Below, in pieces: positions 1 to 5,500 of a DNA stretch of 5,704 nucleotides. The translations under genes and the position numbers were made by a program. The notes beneath the pieces are model-generated. The model had not been told where the DNA came from and made no database searches. It was given only the letters and a program-made list of their open reading frames with translations. The stretch's first letter is position 1. Each line of letters opens with the position of its first letter. The stretch comes from Bacteroidota bacterium (GTDB taxonomy: Bacteria; Bacteroidota; Bacteroidia; Bacteroidales; F082). The DNA is taken from the NCBI GenBank assembly GCA_002686705.1, contig NYYH01000024.1:1-5704 (forward strand). The letters run 5' to 3'.

Positions 1-2
1 TG

Positions 3-9
3 TCATCCT
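3..9 (+). repeat. Left copy of the 7-bp direct repeat TCATCCT flanking the IS
   Basis: TCATCCT here is repeated at 1224-1230. In bridge-RNA recombination the donor and target share a core and no target-site duplication is made by filling in. The longer identity probably reflects similar donor and target sequences around the core (donor AGTTCATCCTATG, reconstructed target TGTCATCCTGACG). Bases 1-6 (TGTCAT) are most likely chromosomal target. Confidence 0.7.
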
Positions 10-16
10 ATGTTTG
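9..16 (+). promoter_or_regulatory. TAnnTTTG -7 promoter box at the left end of the IS
   Basis: TATGTTTG is a perfect match to the Bacteroidota -7 consensus TAnnTTTG. It lies at the extreme left end, ahead of the 5' stem-loop, and would start transcription at roughly 20-23. In the integrated form its -33 partner would have to come from the host flank, which lies outside the window. In the circular form TTG at 1207-1209 falls exactly 20 nt upstream. No other box of this type was seen ahead of the transposase, so it may drive both the RNA and the transposase mRNA. Confidence 0.6.
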
Positions 17-17
17 C

Positions 18-55
18 ATATTCAAATTAAGAGCAAACGTTTTAAGTTTGAATAT
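18..55 (+). other. 5' stem-loop of the bridge RNA
   Basis: ATATTCAAA (18-26) pairs perfectly with TTTGAATAT (47-55), and T27-G46 and T28-A45 extend the stem to 11 bp. The loop is A-rich. The estimated transcription start (20-23) falls just inside the 5' strand, so the first pairs may not exist in the RNA. A leading stem-loop is also present in the IS621 bridge RNA. Confidence 0.65.
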
Positions 56-77
56 TGTTAAACCATCAGAAGGAAAA

Positions 78-150
78 AAGGAGAAAGATAAAGACTATTG
101 TTGTCATTCGGTTAAAAACCAGTTCGGGATGCTAGTCTCCCTTTCTCCTT
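78..150 (+). other. Target-binding loop of the bridge RNA, with left and right target guides
   Basis: The basal stem is 10 perfect bp, AAGGAGAAAG (78-87) with CTTTCTCCTT (141-150), then a small internal loop, then 6 perfect bp, AGACTA (92-97) with TAGTCT (133-138). A symmetric 12/12 internal loop follows (98-109 and 121-132), capped by a GGTT/AACC hairpin (110-120). Left guide: TGTCATTC (102-109) against target TGTCATCC (1-8), 7 identities and one change that still allows a wobble. Right guide: 124-131 pairs with CATCCTGA of the reconstructed target (bases 4-9 joined to 1231-1232), 7 Watson-Crick pairs and one G-T wobble. Assignment follows the published IS621 plan. Confidence 0.75.
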
Positions 151-216
151 CTACTTAGATCTTGAACAGTTCATTAGGCCAAGGAGCCTGTATTTAGGAT
201 TGATAAGACAAAGTAG
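151..216 (+). other. Donor-binding loop of the bridge RNA, with left and right donor guides
   Basis: The basal stem is CTACTT (151-156) with AAGTAG (211-216), then TCTTG (160-164) with TAAGA (204-208). The distal hairpin is AGGC (176-179) with GCCT (186-189). Left donor guide: ACAGTTCAT (166-174) is identical to the right end of the IS at 1219-1227. Right donor guide: 195-200 (TAGGAT) pairs with ATCCTA, the sequence formed when 1226-1230 is joined to base 10. Beyond that only scattered pairs continue (G12 wobble, T13), so the right donor guide is short. Confidence 0.75.
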
Positions 217-245
217 AATCACCTTCCGATATAAAATATTATGTT

Positions 246-1217
246 ATGTGCAAAGTTATAGGAATTGACATATCAAAAGCAAGTTTTGATGTAGCTTTTC
301 AAAAAAAAGATGAGCCGTTTGTTTATCACAAATTTCCAAATAATGCAAAAGGCTTTAAAACATTTCTGAAGGTAATTGATGAAGGAGATCATTGTGTAAT
401 GGAAGCAACAGGGCCTTATTATCTTTGTTTAGCTTATTATCTTTTTGATAATGAAATAAAATTATCTGTTGTAAACCCCTTACAGATCAAACACTTTGTA
501 AGGATGCGAATGGTAAAAGCAAAAACTGACAAGAAGGATGCTAAGATGATTTCTTTATATGGTCTTTCAGAGAAGCCTGAGTTATGGCAACCAAACGAGA
601 AATACATTATGCAATTACAGTTAATACATACTGCAACAGAGGGTTTAAACAAACAATCAACCATGTTAAAGAATCAGTTAGAAGCCTTTAGACAGTTACC
701 TGACACTGACAAGGAAGTAATAAGAACATTTAAATTACTTCTTAAAACAATTATGTCAAAAATCACCCAACTTGAGAAAAGGATGCTTGATATAGTAGAA
801 CAACATTACAGTAAAACCTTTAATTCATTAAAAACTATTCCGGGCATAGGTACAAAAACATCAATAATATTAATCGCAATTACAAATGATTTTCGAAAAT
901 TCGAAGATATTAAGAAGTTATCAGCCTATGTTGGTTTAGCTCCTAGAATTTATGAATCAGGCACTAGTGTAAAAGGAAAGGGTCATATTACAAAAATGGG
1001 GAATAAATACTTAAGAAAGTTGTTGTATATATGTGCTTGGTCAGCAAAACGACACAATGATCAATGCAAAACATTGTATGAAAGATTATCAGCAAAAGGA
1101 AAACCTGAAAGAGTAATCAAAATTGCAATTGCCAATAAATTATTAAGACAGGCTTTCGCTATAGGTACTAATTTAAGTTCGTACGATAAAAAACATGAAG
1201 AATCTCTTGTTTATTAA
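246..1217 (+). CDS. IS110-family transposase (DEDD/serine bridge-RNA-guided recombinase)
   Basis: This 323-residue protein would excise and insert the surrounding element under guidance of the bridge RNA. The N-terminal RuvC-like DEDD domain (about 1-150) has D8 in GIDISK, E53 in VMEATGPY, and D95 and D98 in KTDKKDAK. The spacing E-42-D-3-D equals that of IS621 (E60, D102, D105). A helical, probably coiled-coil linker covers about 120-190. The C-terminal Tnp domain (IS116/IS110/IS902 type, about 193-310) has the LKTIPGIG helix-hairpin-helix-like start and the catalytic serine S238 in ESGTS, followed by GNKYLRKLLY. Length is normal for the family and the frame is intact. The start ATG has only A/T-rich sequence before it; an ATG at 241 is out of frame. 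The last codons also hold the inferred -33 box. Confidence 0.95.
   Translation: MCKVIGIDISKASFDVAFQKKDEPFVYHKFPNNAKGFKTFLKVIDEGDHCVMEATGPYYLCLAYYLFDNEIKLSVVNPLQIKHFVRMRMVKAKTDKKDAKMISLYGLSEKPELWQPNEKYIMQLQLIHTATEGLNKQSTMLKNQLEAFRQLPDTDKEVIRTFKLLLKTIMSKITQLEKRMLDIVEQHYSKTFNSLKTIPGIGTKTSIILIAITNDFRKFEDIKKLSAYVGLAPRIYESGTSVKGKGHITKMGNKYLRKLLYICAWSAKRHNDQCKTLYERLSAKGKPERVIKIAIANKLLRQAFAIGTNLSSYDKKHEESLVY
1207..1209 (+). promoter_or_regulatory. TTG -33 promoter box at the right end of the IS, used in the circular form
   Basis: TTG spans codons 321-322 of the transposase. When the ends are joined (1230 read as base 9), 20 nt separate it from TATGTTTG, within the 17-23 nt spacing known for Bacteroidota promoters. 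Assembly of a bridge-RNA promoter at the circle junction is described for IS621. The use of Bacteroidota boxes here is inferred from sequence. TTG alone is a weak motif; its position is what gives it weight. Confidence 0.45.
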
Positions 1218-1223
1218 CACAGT

Positions 1224-1230
1224 TCATCCT
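1224..1230 (+). repeat. Right copy of the 7-bp direct repeat TCATCCT flanking the IS
   Basis: This copy lies 7 nt after the transposase stop codon and marks the right end. The bases just before it belong to the element, because ACAGTTCAT (1219-1227) is copied exactly in the leader at 166-174. The bases after it, GACG onwards, continue the chromosomal palindrome. Confidence 0.7.
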
Positions 1231-1308
1231 GACGTAGCTTTCATAATGAAGGATCTCATAATTGACTTATTCTAATCATTGTGAGATTCTTCTCGCCTCT
1301 GGTGGACC
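1231..1308. repeat. REP-like palindrome interrupted by the IS (right-hand remainder)
   Basis: The core is a 15-bp stem, 1248-1262 with 1278-1292, with two G-U pairs and a 15-nt loop. Its arms carry the motif pair AGGATCTCA / TGAGATTCTTC, which resembles dispersed palindromes I recall from Bacteroidota and other genomes with outer arms like TGTCATTCTGA. The left outer arm is TGTCATCCTGA, read from bases 1-9 joined to 1231-1232. The right outer arm at 1298-1308 is degraded (7 of 11 positions still pair). The pre-insertion repeat would be about 87 bp. It may also act as a weak terminator, though no T-tract follows. Its copy number in the genome cannot be seen here. Confidence 0.6.
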
Positions 1309-1376
1309 ATAATTACAATTTTCACATATCTTTAATCCAATATATGTAGATCTCCAATCTTATGCTCTCTAAGTAA

Positions 1377-1886
1377 TTAAAGATCTCCCATTATATACCA
1401 ATAACCAGCAATAAGAATTGAACCTTCAAGAATTATGGAAACTATCATAAGTGGAACAGCCTCACGCCTATCATCATAATATCTACGTAGAAGAAAAGCA
1501 CCTAATATTAGAGATATCAGAATAGGTGTAAAAACAATTATGGTATACATTCCATAGTTTTTTCCAAGCTTTACAAGCATTCGGTTTCTCCAAGTAAACT
1601 TTTTTTTGTTTTTACGATGAAGCCTTCGCCTGTGTCTGTAACTCCTATATTTATTTCGTATACGTAAAGGTAAAACGACGCTTGCTACAGGCTTTATATG
1701 CCTTGTAGAGATAATGACAATTTTACTAATATGATAATAAATTATAAAACCTATAACACCACCAACAATCATTGCAATTCCTGTTCCCCAAATATCCAAG
1801 CCTATCATGTGGGCATAAAAGGGTGTGTAAAAGTATTTTACAGTAGATAGTAACAGTACTTGAAGTATCTTTAAGTAATAGGCCAT
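1377..1886 (-). CDS. Small multi-pass membrane protein of unknown function
   Basis: I do not recognise a named family with confidence. The 169-residue protein has a hydrophobic N-terminus (about 7-25), a glycine-rich membrane segment (about 34-60, with GTGIAMIVGGVIG), a possible short hydrophobic stretch at 65-75, a strongly basic loop (76-106, rich in R, K and H), and two further membrane segments (about 113-133 and 145-164). The pattern 'FTWRNRMLVKLGKNYGMY..IVFTPILIS..LGAFLLRRYY' resembles small conserved membrane proteins common in Bacteroidota, distantly reminiscent of the small multidrug export (Sm_multidrug_ex) family. That resemblance is weak and comes from memory. By the positive-inside rule the basic loop should be cytoplasmic. 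The gene is divergent from the transporter at 2048 and has a good -7 box just upstream. Confidence 0.7.
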   Translation of the reverse strand: MAYYLKILQVLLLSTVKYFYTPFYAHMIGLDIWGTGIAMIVGGVIGFIIYYHISKIVIISTRHIKPVASVVLPLRIRNKYRSYRHRRRLHRKNKKKFTWRNRMLVKLGKNYGMYTIIVFTPILISLILGAFLLRRYYDDRREAVPLMIVSIILEGSILIAGYWYIMGDL

Positions 1887-1903
1887 GTTAGATTATATGA
1901 TAA

Positions 1904-1911
1904 CAAAAATA
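1904..1911 (-). promoter_or_regulatory. Candidate -7 promoter box for the small membrane protein gene
   Basis: On the minus strand this reads TATTTTTG, a perfect TAnnTTTG. It lies 17 nt before the ATG at 1886, which gives a leader of about 10 nt. No TTG is present at the usual distance upstream, so the -33 element would be weak. In A/T-rich DNA the box alone is modest evidence. Confidence 0.4.
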
Positions 1912-1936
1912 GTACATTATTATTTATTAGATAACT

Positions 1937-1954
1937 TAAAGCTTCGGGGCTTTA
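1937..1954. other. Small hairpin with a 4-nt loop in the divergent intergenic region
   Basis: TAAAGCT (1937-1943) pairs with GGCTTTA (1948-1954), 7 bp including a closing U-G pair, with loop TCGG. It resembles a short intrinsic-terminator stem and is followed on the plus strand by interrupted T-runs from 1961. A terminator is not expected between two divergent genes, so it may be a relic, a regulator site, or chance. Confidence 0.3.
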
Positions 1955-1997
1955 TTAAACTTTTCTTTTCTGGTTTTCTTAACAATCTTAAGCAGTA

Positions 1998-2025
1998 TTG
2001 TGATATGTTTTATATCGTACTTTTA
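1998..2025 (+). promoter_or_regulatory. Candidate promoter for the MFS transporter gene
   Basis: TTG at 1998-2000, 17 nt of spacer, then TACTTTTA at 2018-2025, which matches TAnnTTT but lacks the final G. Transcription would start near 2030, leaving a leader of under 20 nt before the ATG at 2048. TATGTTTT at 2004-2011 is an alternative -7 box but has no TTG at the right distance. Confidence 0.3.
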
Positions 2026-2047
2026 CGCGATTTATGAATAATTCAAA

Positions 2048-3406
2048 ATGGAACATATAAGAAAAGCTTTAAATGAGTATGCTGCTGCTCGATGGGGCAT
2101 ATTAATATTAGTTGGATTTATTCTTTCAGTGAACTACTATTTTTATGATGCGTTCTCAACTCTTAAGGATTTAATGTCCAAGGAATTTGGCTTTACAAAT
2201 GTTCAATATGGATTATTTGTTGCGTTTTATTCAATTCCAAATACTTTTTTACTGATGGCAGTAATCGGGGGTGTAATTCTGGATAAGATTGGCATACGTC
2301 GAACAGGTTTTATTTTTGTGTTTTTCATGGCTCTTGGTGCTTTTATTACAGCATATGGCGGTTCGCAAATTTATTCTGAAGGCGGTTTTGGTTATAATTT
2401 TATGCAGTCATTTTTACCAAGTTATTCACCTGAGCTGAAGATGATGCTAATTGGCAGATTCTTTTACGGGCTTGGTGCCGAAACAAGTATTGTTGTGGTG
2501 AGTAAGATTCTCATCAAGTGGTTTCGCGGAAAAGATCTTGCCCTTGCTTTTGGTTTAAAGGTAGGTTTTGGCCGCCTTGGAACCTTTGCTGCTCTTCAGT
2601 TATCTCCCGTTATAGCCGGTGGAGGAGCTGGTTTAAGCTCTGCAATTTGGTTAGCTGCTGTATTAGTAGGGTTAGGATTGCTTGCCATGGTAGTATACAT
2701 ATTGTTCGACACAAAATTAAATTCACAAATCGAGAAACCCGAGATAAAAGCAGATGATAGCAAGTTTGCAATAAGCGACATATTTAGCATACTAAGCAAC
2801 AGAACATTTATTTATATAGCACTATTATGCGTTACATTTTATTCTGCAGTATTTCCATTTATGGCTTTCGCCCCTGACTTTTTCTTTCATAAGTTTGGCA
2901 TGAGCTACGAACAGAGTGGACAAATTGCCTCTTTGCTTCCTCTTGGAACATTGATTTTTACTCCATTTTTTGGATTTATGATAGACAAATATGGCAAGGC
3001 AGCTACTGCCATGATATTTGGCTCAGCTGTATTAGTTGTTGTATATACAGGCTTTGCTTTTACAAATATATATCCTTATGTTCCGATGATCTTGCTTGGA
3101 ATTTCATTTTCACTTATTCCTGCTGCTATGTGGCCATCATTGGTAAAGCTTGTAGATTACAAGCAGATGGGGACAGCTTATGGGATGATGTATTCAATTC
3201 AAAATCTAGGACTTTTTGGCATACCCATATTAGCTGGTTCAATATTAGACTATACTAATCCCGGAACTCCTGATACTCTGAATTATACTCCTACAATCTT
3301 CATGTTTTTGGTCTTAGGTTTTCTAGGATTAATTTTTGCTTTTTTGCTTAAAAAGGAGGATCGTAAACGTGGATGTGGCATTGATTTGCCTATGAATAAG
3401 GTATAA
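2048..3406 (+). CDS. MFS transporter, MFSD1-like (possible dipeptide carrier)
   Basis: This 452-residue inner-membrane protein shows about 12 hydrophobic helices in two halves joined by a polar loop (221-250). MFS motif A is present as GGVILDKIGIRR (74-85) and again in the second half as GFMIDKYGKA (309-318). Stretches closely recall animal MFSD1, a lysosomal dipeptide uniporter: YGLFVAFYSIPNT (54-66), GRFFYGLGAE (136-145), WFRGKDLALAFGL (158-170), AVFPF (267-271) and MGTAYGMMYSIQNLGL (374-389). E145 and R176 are 31 residues apart, the same distance as the acid and arginine that, from memory, contribute to dipeptide binding in MFSD1. The family call rests on remembered sequence, not a search; the substrate is inferred. 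The gene stands alone, divergent from a membrane protein gene and convergent with rnc. The start ATG is the only sensible one; an ATG at 2034 is out of frame. Confidence 0.85.
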   Translation: MEHIRKALNEYAAARWGILILVGFILSVNYYFYDAFSTLKDLMSKEFGFTNVQYGLFVAFYSIPNTFLLMAVIGGVILDKIGIRRTGFIFVFFMALGAFITAYGGSQIYSEGGFGYNFMQSFLPSYSPELKMMLIGRFFYGLGAETSIVVVSKILIKWFRGKDLALAFGLKVGFGRLGTFAALQLSPVIAGGGAGLSSAIWLAAVLVGLGLLAMVVYILFDTKLNSQIEKPEIKADDSKFAISDIFSILSNRTFIYIALLCVTFYSAVFPFMAFAPDFFFHKFGMSYEQSGQIASLLPLGTLIFTPFFGFMIDKYGKAATAMIFGSAVLVVVYTGFAFTNIYPYVPMILLGISFSLIPAAMWPSLVKLVDYKQMGTAYGMMYSIQNLGLFGIPILAGSILDYTNPGTPDTLNYTPTIFMFLVLGFLGLIFAFLLKKEDRKRGCGIDLPMNKV

Positions 3407-3477
3407 ATCTGAAACACAAGTTAATTTCTGCACATTTAATTTAAAGAAGTTTACTTATGATTAATATTAGTGACTAC

Positions 3478-4221
3478 CTACAATATTTTGTTAGCATCAC
3501 TATTATCCTCAATTATAAACCATGCCTTTTCCGCGGCAAGGTTTTCAGCTCCCTTTATTGAATAATCCTGTGCCCGCGATATTATTTTACCACTAATCTC
3601 AACAGCAACAAGATATTGCTTTTTGTGTTTTTCACCAATTTCTTCTTCTACATTAAAAACAACGGTCTGTTTTTCTTTTTGTGCCCACTCATTAAGCTTG
3701 CTTTTGTAGCTTATCTCTGAAATTATCAGTTGTTCAATATCGAAATGAATATTAACAATTCTATTAATAACTATTTTTCTGGTAAAAGAGTAACCTTTAT
3801 CAAGATATAATGCTCCGATAAGTGCCTCAAATGCATCTCCGCCAGCTGATTTGGCTTTTGTAGATGATTCGGCTCCTGCACTGATCAAGTGTTGTAATCC
3901 TAGTTTCATAGATAGCTTATTGAGAGATGCCCGACTAACTATTTTCGATCGCATTTCAGTCAAAAAACCTTCATTTTCATATGGAAACGATTTAAATAAA
4001 AAATCCGCAATAACAGCACTTATTATTGCATCTCCAAGATATTCAAGCCGTTCGTTATTTAATCGTACACCATTAATTATTTCTGTCGTTGCCGATCTAT
4101 GCCGAAGTGCTAATTTATATAAGTGGATATTTCCAGGGTAATACCCGAAAATATTTTTTATGGACTGATAAAGACCTTTATCAGAAGAAAATTTAGATCG
4201 TAGTTTGTGCCAAATAAGCAA
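3478..4221 (-). CDS. rnc: Ribonuclease III
   Basis: This is the double-strand-specific endoribonuclease that processes rRNA precursors and structured RNAs, as a cytoplasmic dimer with Mg2+. The 247-residue protein has the RNase III domain (about 20-160) with signature NERLEYLGDAII (56-67). The catalytic acids are E60, D64, D129 and E132, so the active site is complete. The double-stranded RNA binding domain (about 172-238) ends in KGAENLAAEKAW. The usual Bacteroidota segment 'YYPGNIHLY' precedes the catalytic core. The start codon is TTG, 11 bp after the fabF stop; no in-frame ATG gives a full-length N-terminus, and the residues before YYPGN are of the expected number. It is the last visible gene of the acpP-fabF-rnc run and is probably translated from the fabF transcript. 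Confidence 0.95.
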   Translation of the reverse strand: MLIWHKLRSKFSSDKGLYQSIKNIFGYYPGNIHLYKLALRHRSATTEIINGVRLNNERLEYLGDAIISAVIADFLFKSFPYENEGFLTEMRSKIVSRASLNKLSMKLGLQHLISAGAESSTKAKSAGGDAFEALIGALYLDKGYSFTRKIVINRIVNIHFDIEQLIISEISYKSKLNEWAQKEKQTVVFNVEEEIGEKHKKQYLVAVEISGKIISRAQDYSIKGAENLAAEKAWFIIEDNSDANKIL

Positions 4222-4232
4222 ATCGGGAAGTT

Positions 4233-5489
4233 TTATTTAACAAACTTCTTAAAAATAAGTGACGCATTATGACCACCAAACCCAAAAGTATTGGTTAAAC
4301 CATAATTAACAATGCGTTTTTGTGCTTTATGAAAAGTGAAATTAAGTTTACTATCAATTTCAGGATCATCAGTAAAGTGATTAATTGTGGGAGGAATTAT
4401 GTTATTTTGAACAGCCAAAATTGTTGCTATAGATTCTACAGCTCCAGCACCACCAAGCAAATGACCTGTCATCGATTTTGTTGAGTTAATATTTATATTA
4501 TACGCATGCTCTCCAAAAAGGCTAACAATTGCTCTTGGTTCGACAACATCACCCACCGGTGTTGATGTTCCATGAGTGTTAATATGGTCAATATCTTCAT
4601 AGCTTATTCCAGCATCTTCAATAGCGGCTTTCATACACAATTGTGCTCCATATCCTTCAGGATGAGGAGACGTCATATGATGAGCATCACCAGATAATCC
4701 TACACCAGCTACTTCAGCATAAATTTTTGCACCTCTAGCAAGTGCATGTTCTAATTCTTCAAAAATAACGCCGCCTCCACCTTCAGCCATAACAAAACCG
4801 TCACGGTCTTTGTCGAATGGACGTGATGCAGTACTGGGATCATCATTACGAGTTGATATGGCATGCATAGCGTTAAATCCGGCGACACCACTTTCATAAA
4901 TGGCTGCTTCCGAACCACCGGTAACAAACATATCTGCTTTGCTAAGACGGATGTAGTTAAACGCATCTGAAAGCGCATTAGCAGATGATGCGCATGCACT
5001 TACTGTTGCAAAGTTTGGTCCTCTGAAACCGTTTTTGATAGAAATATGACCAGAAGCAATATCACCGATCATCTTAGGAATAAAAAATGGGTTAAATCTT
5101 GGAGTTCCATCACCCAATGCAAATTCTGTTACTGTTTCCTGAAATGTACCTAATCCACCAATACCAGACGCCCAAATAACACCAATACGATCGCGATTAA
5201 TAGAAGCATCGTCTAATATTCCAGCATCGGCTATAGCCTGATCTGCAGCAATAAGACCAAATTGTGCATACCGGTCATGCTTGCGTACTTCTTTACGATC
5301 GAAATACTCCCTGGCATCAAAGTCTTTTACTTCACAGGCAAATTTCGTTTTAAATTTAGCTGTATCAAAAATTGTTATTGGTGCGGCTCCACTCACTCCT
5401 GCAAGTAGAGCAGCCCAATAATCATTAACATTTTTGCCAATAGGAGTTATCGCTCCAAGTCCTGTTATTACAACTCGCTTTAACTCCAT
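4233..5489 (-). CDS. fabF: 3-oxoacyl-[acyl-carrier-protein] synthase II (KAS II)
   Basis: This condensing enzyme elongates acyl-ACP with malonyl-ACP in type II fatty-acid synthesis in the cytoplasm, with loss of CO2. The 418-residue thiolase-fold protein is of normal length. The Cys-His-His centre is complete: C166 in VSACASSANA, H306 in INTHGTSTPVGD, and H343 in NSTKSMTGHLLGGAGA, with the conserved lysine K338. The glycine-rich C-terminal loop GFGGHNAS (403-410) carries the gatekeeper phenylalanine region (F402/F404). The start MELKRVVITGLG is typical for FabF. It lies 11 bp downstream of acpP, its carrier substrate, and 11 bp upstream of rnc, which indicates one operon. The absence of changes at the active site argues against a specialised polyketide-type synthase. 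Confidence 0.97.
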   Translation of the reverse strand: MELKRVVITGLGAITPIGKNVNDYWAALLAGVSGAAPITIFDTAKFKTKFACEVKDFDAREYFDRKEVRKHDRYAQFGLIAADQAIADAGILDDASINRDRIGVIWASGIGGLGTFQETVTEFALGDGTPRFNPFFIPKMIGDIASGHISIKNGFRGPNFATVSACASSANALSDAFNYIRLSKADMFVTGGSEAAIYESGVAGFNAMHAISTRNDDPSTASRPFDKDRDGFVMAEGGGGVIFEELEHALARGAKIYAEVAGVGLSGDAHHMTSPHPEGYGAQLCMKAAIEDAGISYEDIDHINTHGTSTPVGDVVEPRAIVSLFGEHAYNININSTKSMTGHLLGGAGAVESIATILAVQNNIIPPTINHFTDDPEIDSKLNFTFHKAQKRIVNYGLTNTFGFGGHNASLIFKKFVK

Positions 5490-5500
5490 AAATTTATTTT

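Larger units (their letters stand above)
20..217 (+). ncRNA. IS110 bridge RNA (guide RNA of the transposase)
   Basis: This is a structured non-coding RNA of about 200 nt that would bring donor and target DNA together for the IS110 recombinase. Three stem-loops are seen in order: a 5' stem-loop (18-26 with 47-55), a target-binding loop (78-150) and a donor-binding loop (151-216). Both large loops have the expected plan of basal stem, guide, small distal hairpin, guide, basal stem. The guides match the DNA they should: the left donor guide equals the right end of the IS, the right donor guide pairs across the circle junction, and both target guides fit the reconstructed insertion site. The 5' end is estimated from the TAnnTTTG box and the 3' end from the last paired base. 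Folding was done by eye. Confidence 0.8.
7..1227 (+). mobile_element. Complete IS110-group insertion sequence with 5' bridge-RNA leader (about 1221 bp)
   Basis: The element is bounded by a 7-bp direct repeat TCATCCT at 3-9 and 1224-1230, so the unit is 1221 bp wherever the cut falls inside the repeat. The ends given assume the core dinucleotide is AT (5-6 and 1226-1227), the only dinucleotide covered by all four inferred RNA guides; this is an inference with a few bases of slack. There are no terminal inverted repeats, as usual for IS110. The long non-coding left end and very short right end fit the IS110 group, whose bridge RNA is encoded upstream of the transposase, rather than the IS1111 group. 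The transposase is intact, so the copy may be active. It was inserted into the arm of a REP-like palindrome that continues at 1231. Confidence 0.85.

Noticed and set aside
437..664. 75-codon open frame on the minus strand inside the transposase gene
   Set aside because: It is antisense to the DEDD domain, with no recognisable product and no start signal.
10..1227. Terminal inverted repeats of the insertion sequence
   Set aside because: The two ends were compared and no inverted repeat was seen, which agrees with the IS110 group.
1348..1391. Near-repeat AGATCTCC(A/C)AT at 1348-1358 and 1381-1391
   Set aside because: Short, only two copies, and one overlaps the end of a coding region. It looks like chance in A/T-rich DNA.
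3407..3477. Shared bidirectional terminator between the convergent transporter and rnc genes
   Set aside because: Only weak A/T-rich partial palindromes such as TAATATTA are present, with no stem of convincing length.
3851..4141. 96-codon open frame on the plus strand
   Set aside because: It lies wholly antisense to the catalytic domain of rnc, has no family resemblance, and is best explained as a shadow of that gene.
4751..4999. 82-codon open frame on the minus strand
   Set aside because: It overlaps fabF in another frame, in a region where the FabF product is clearly conserved.
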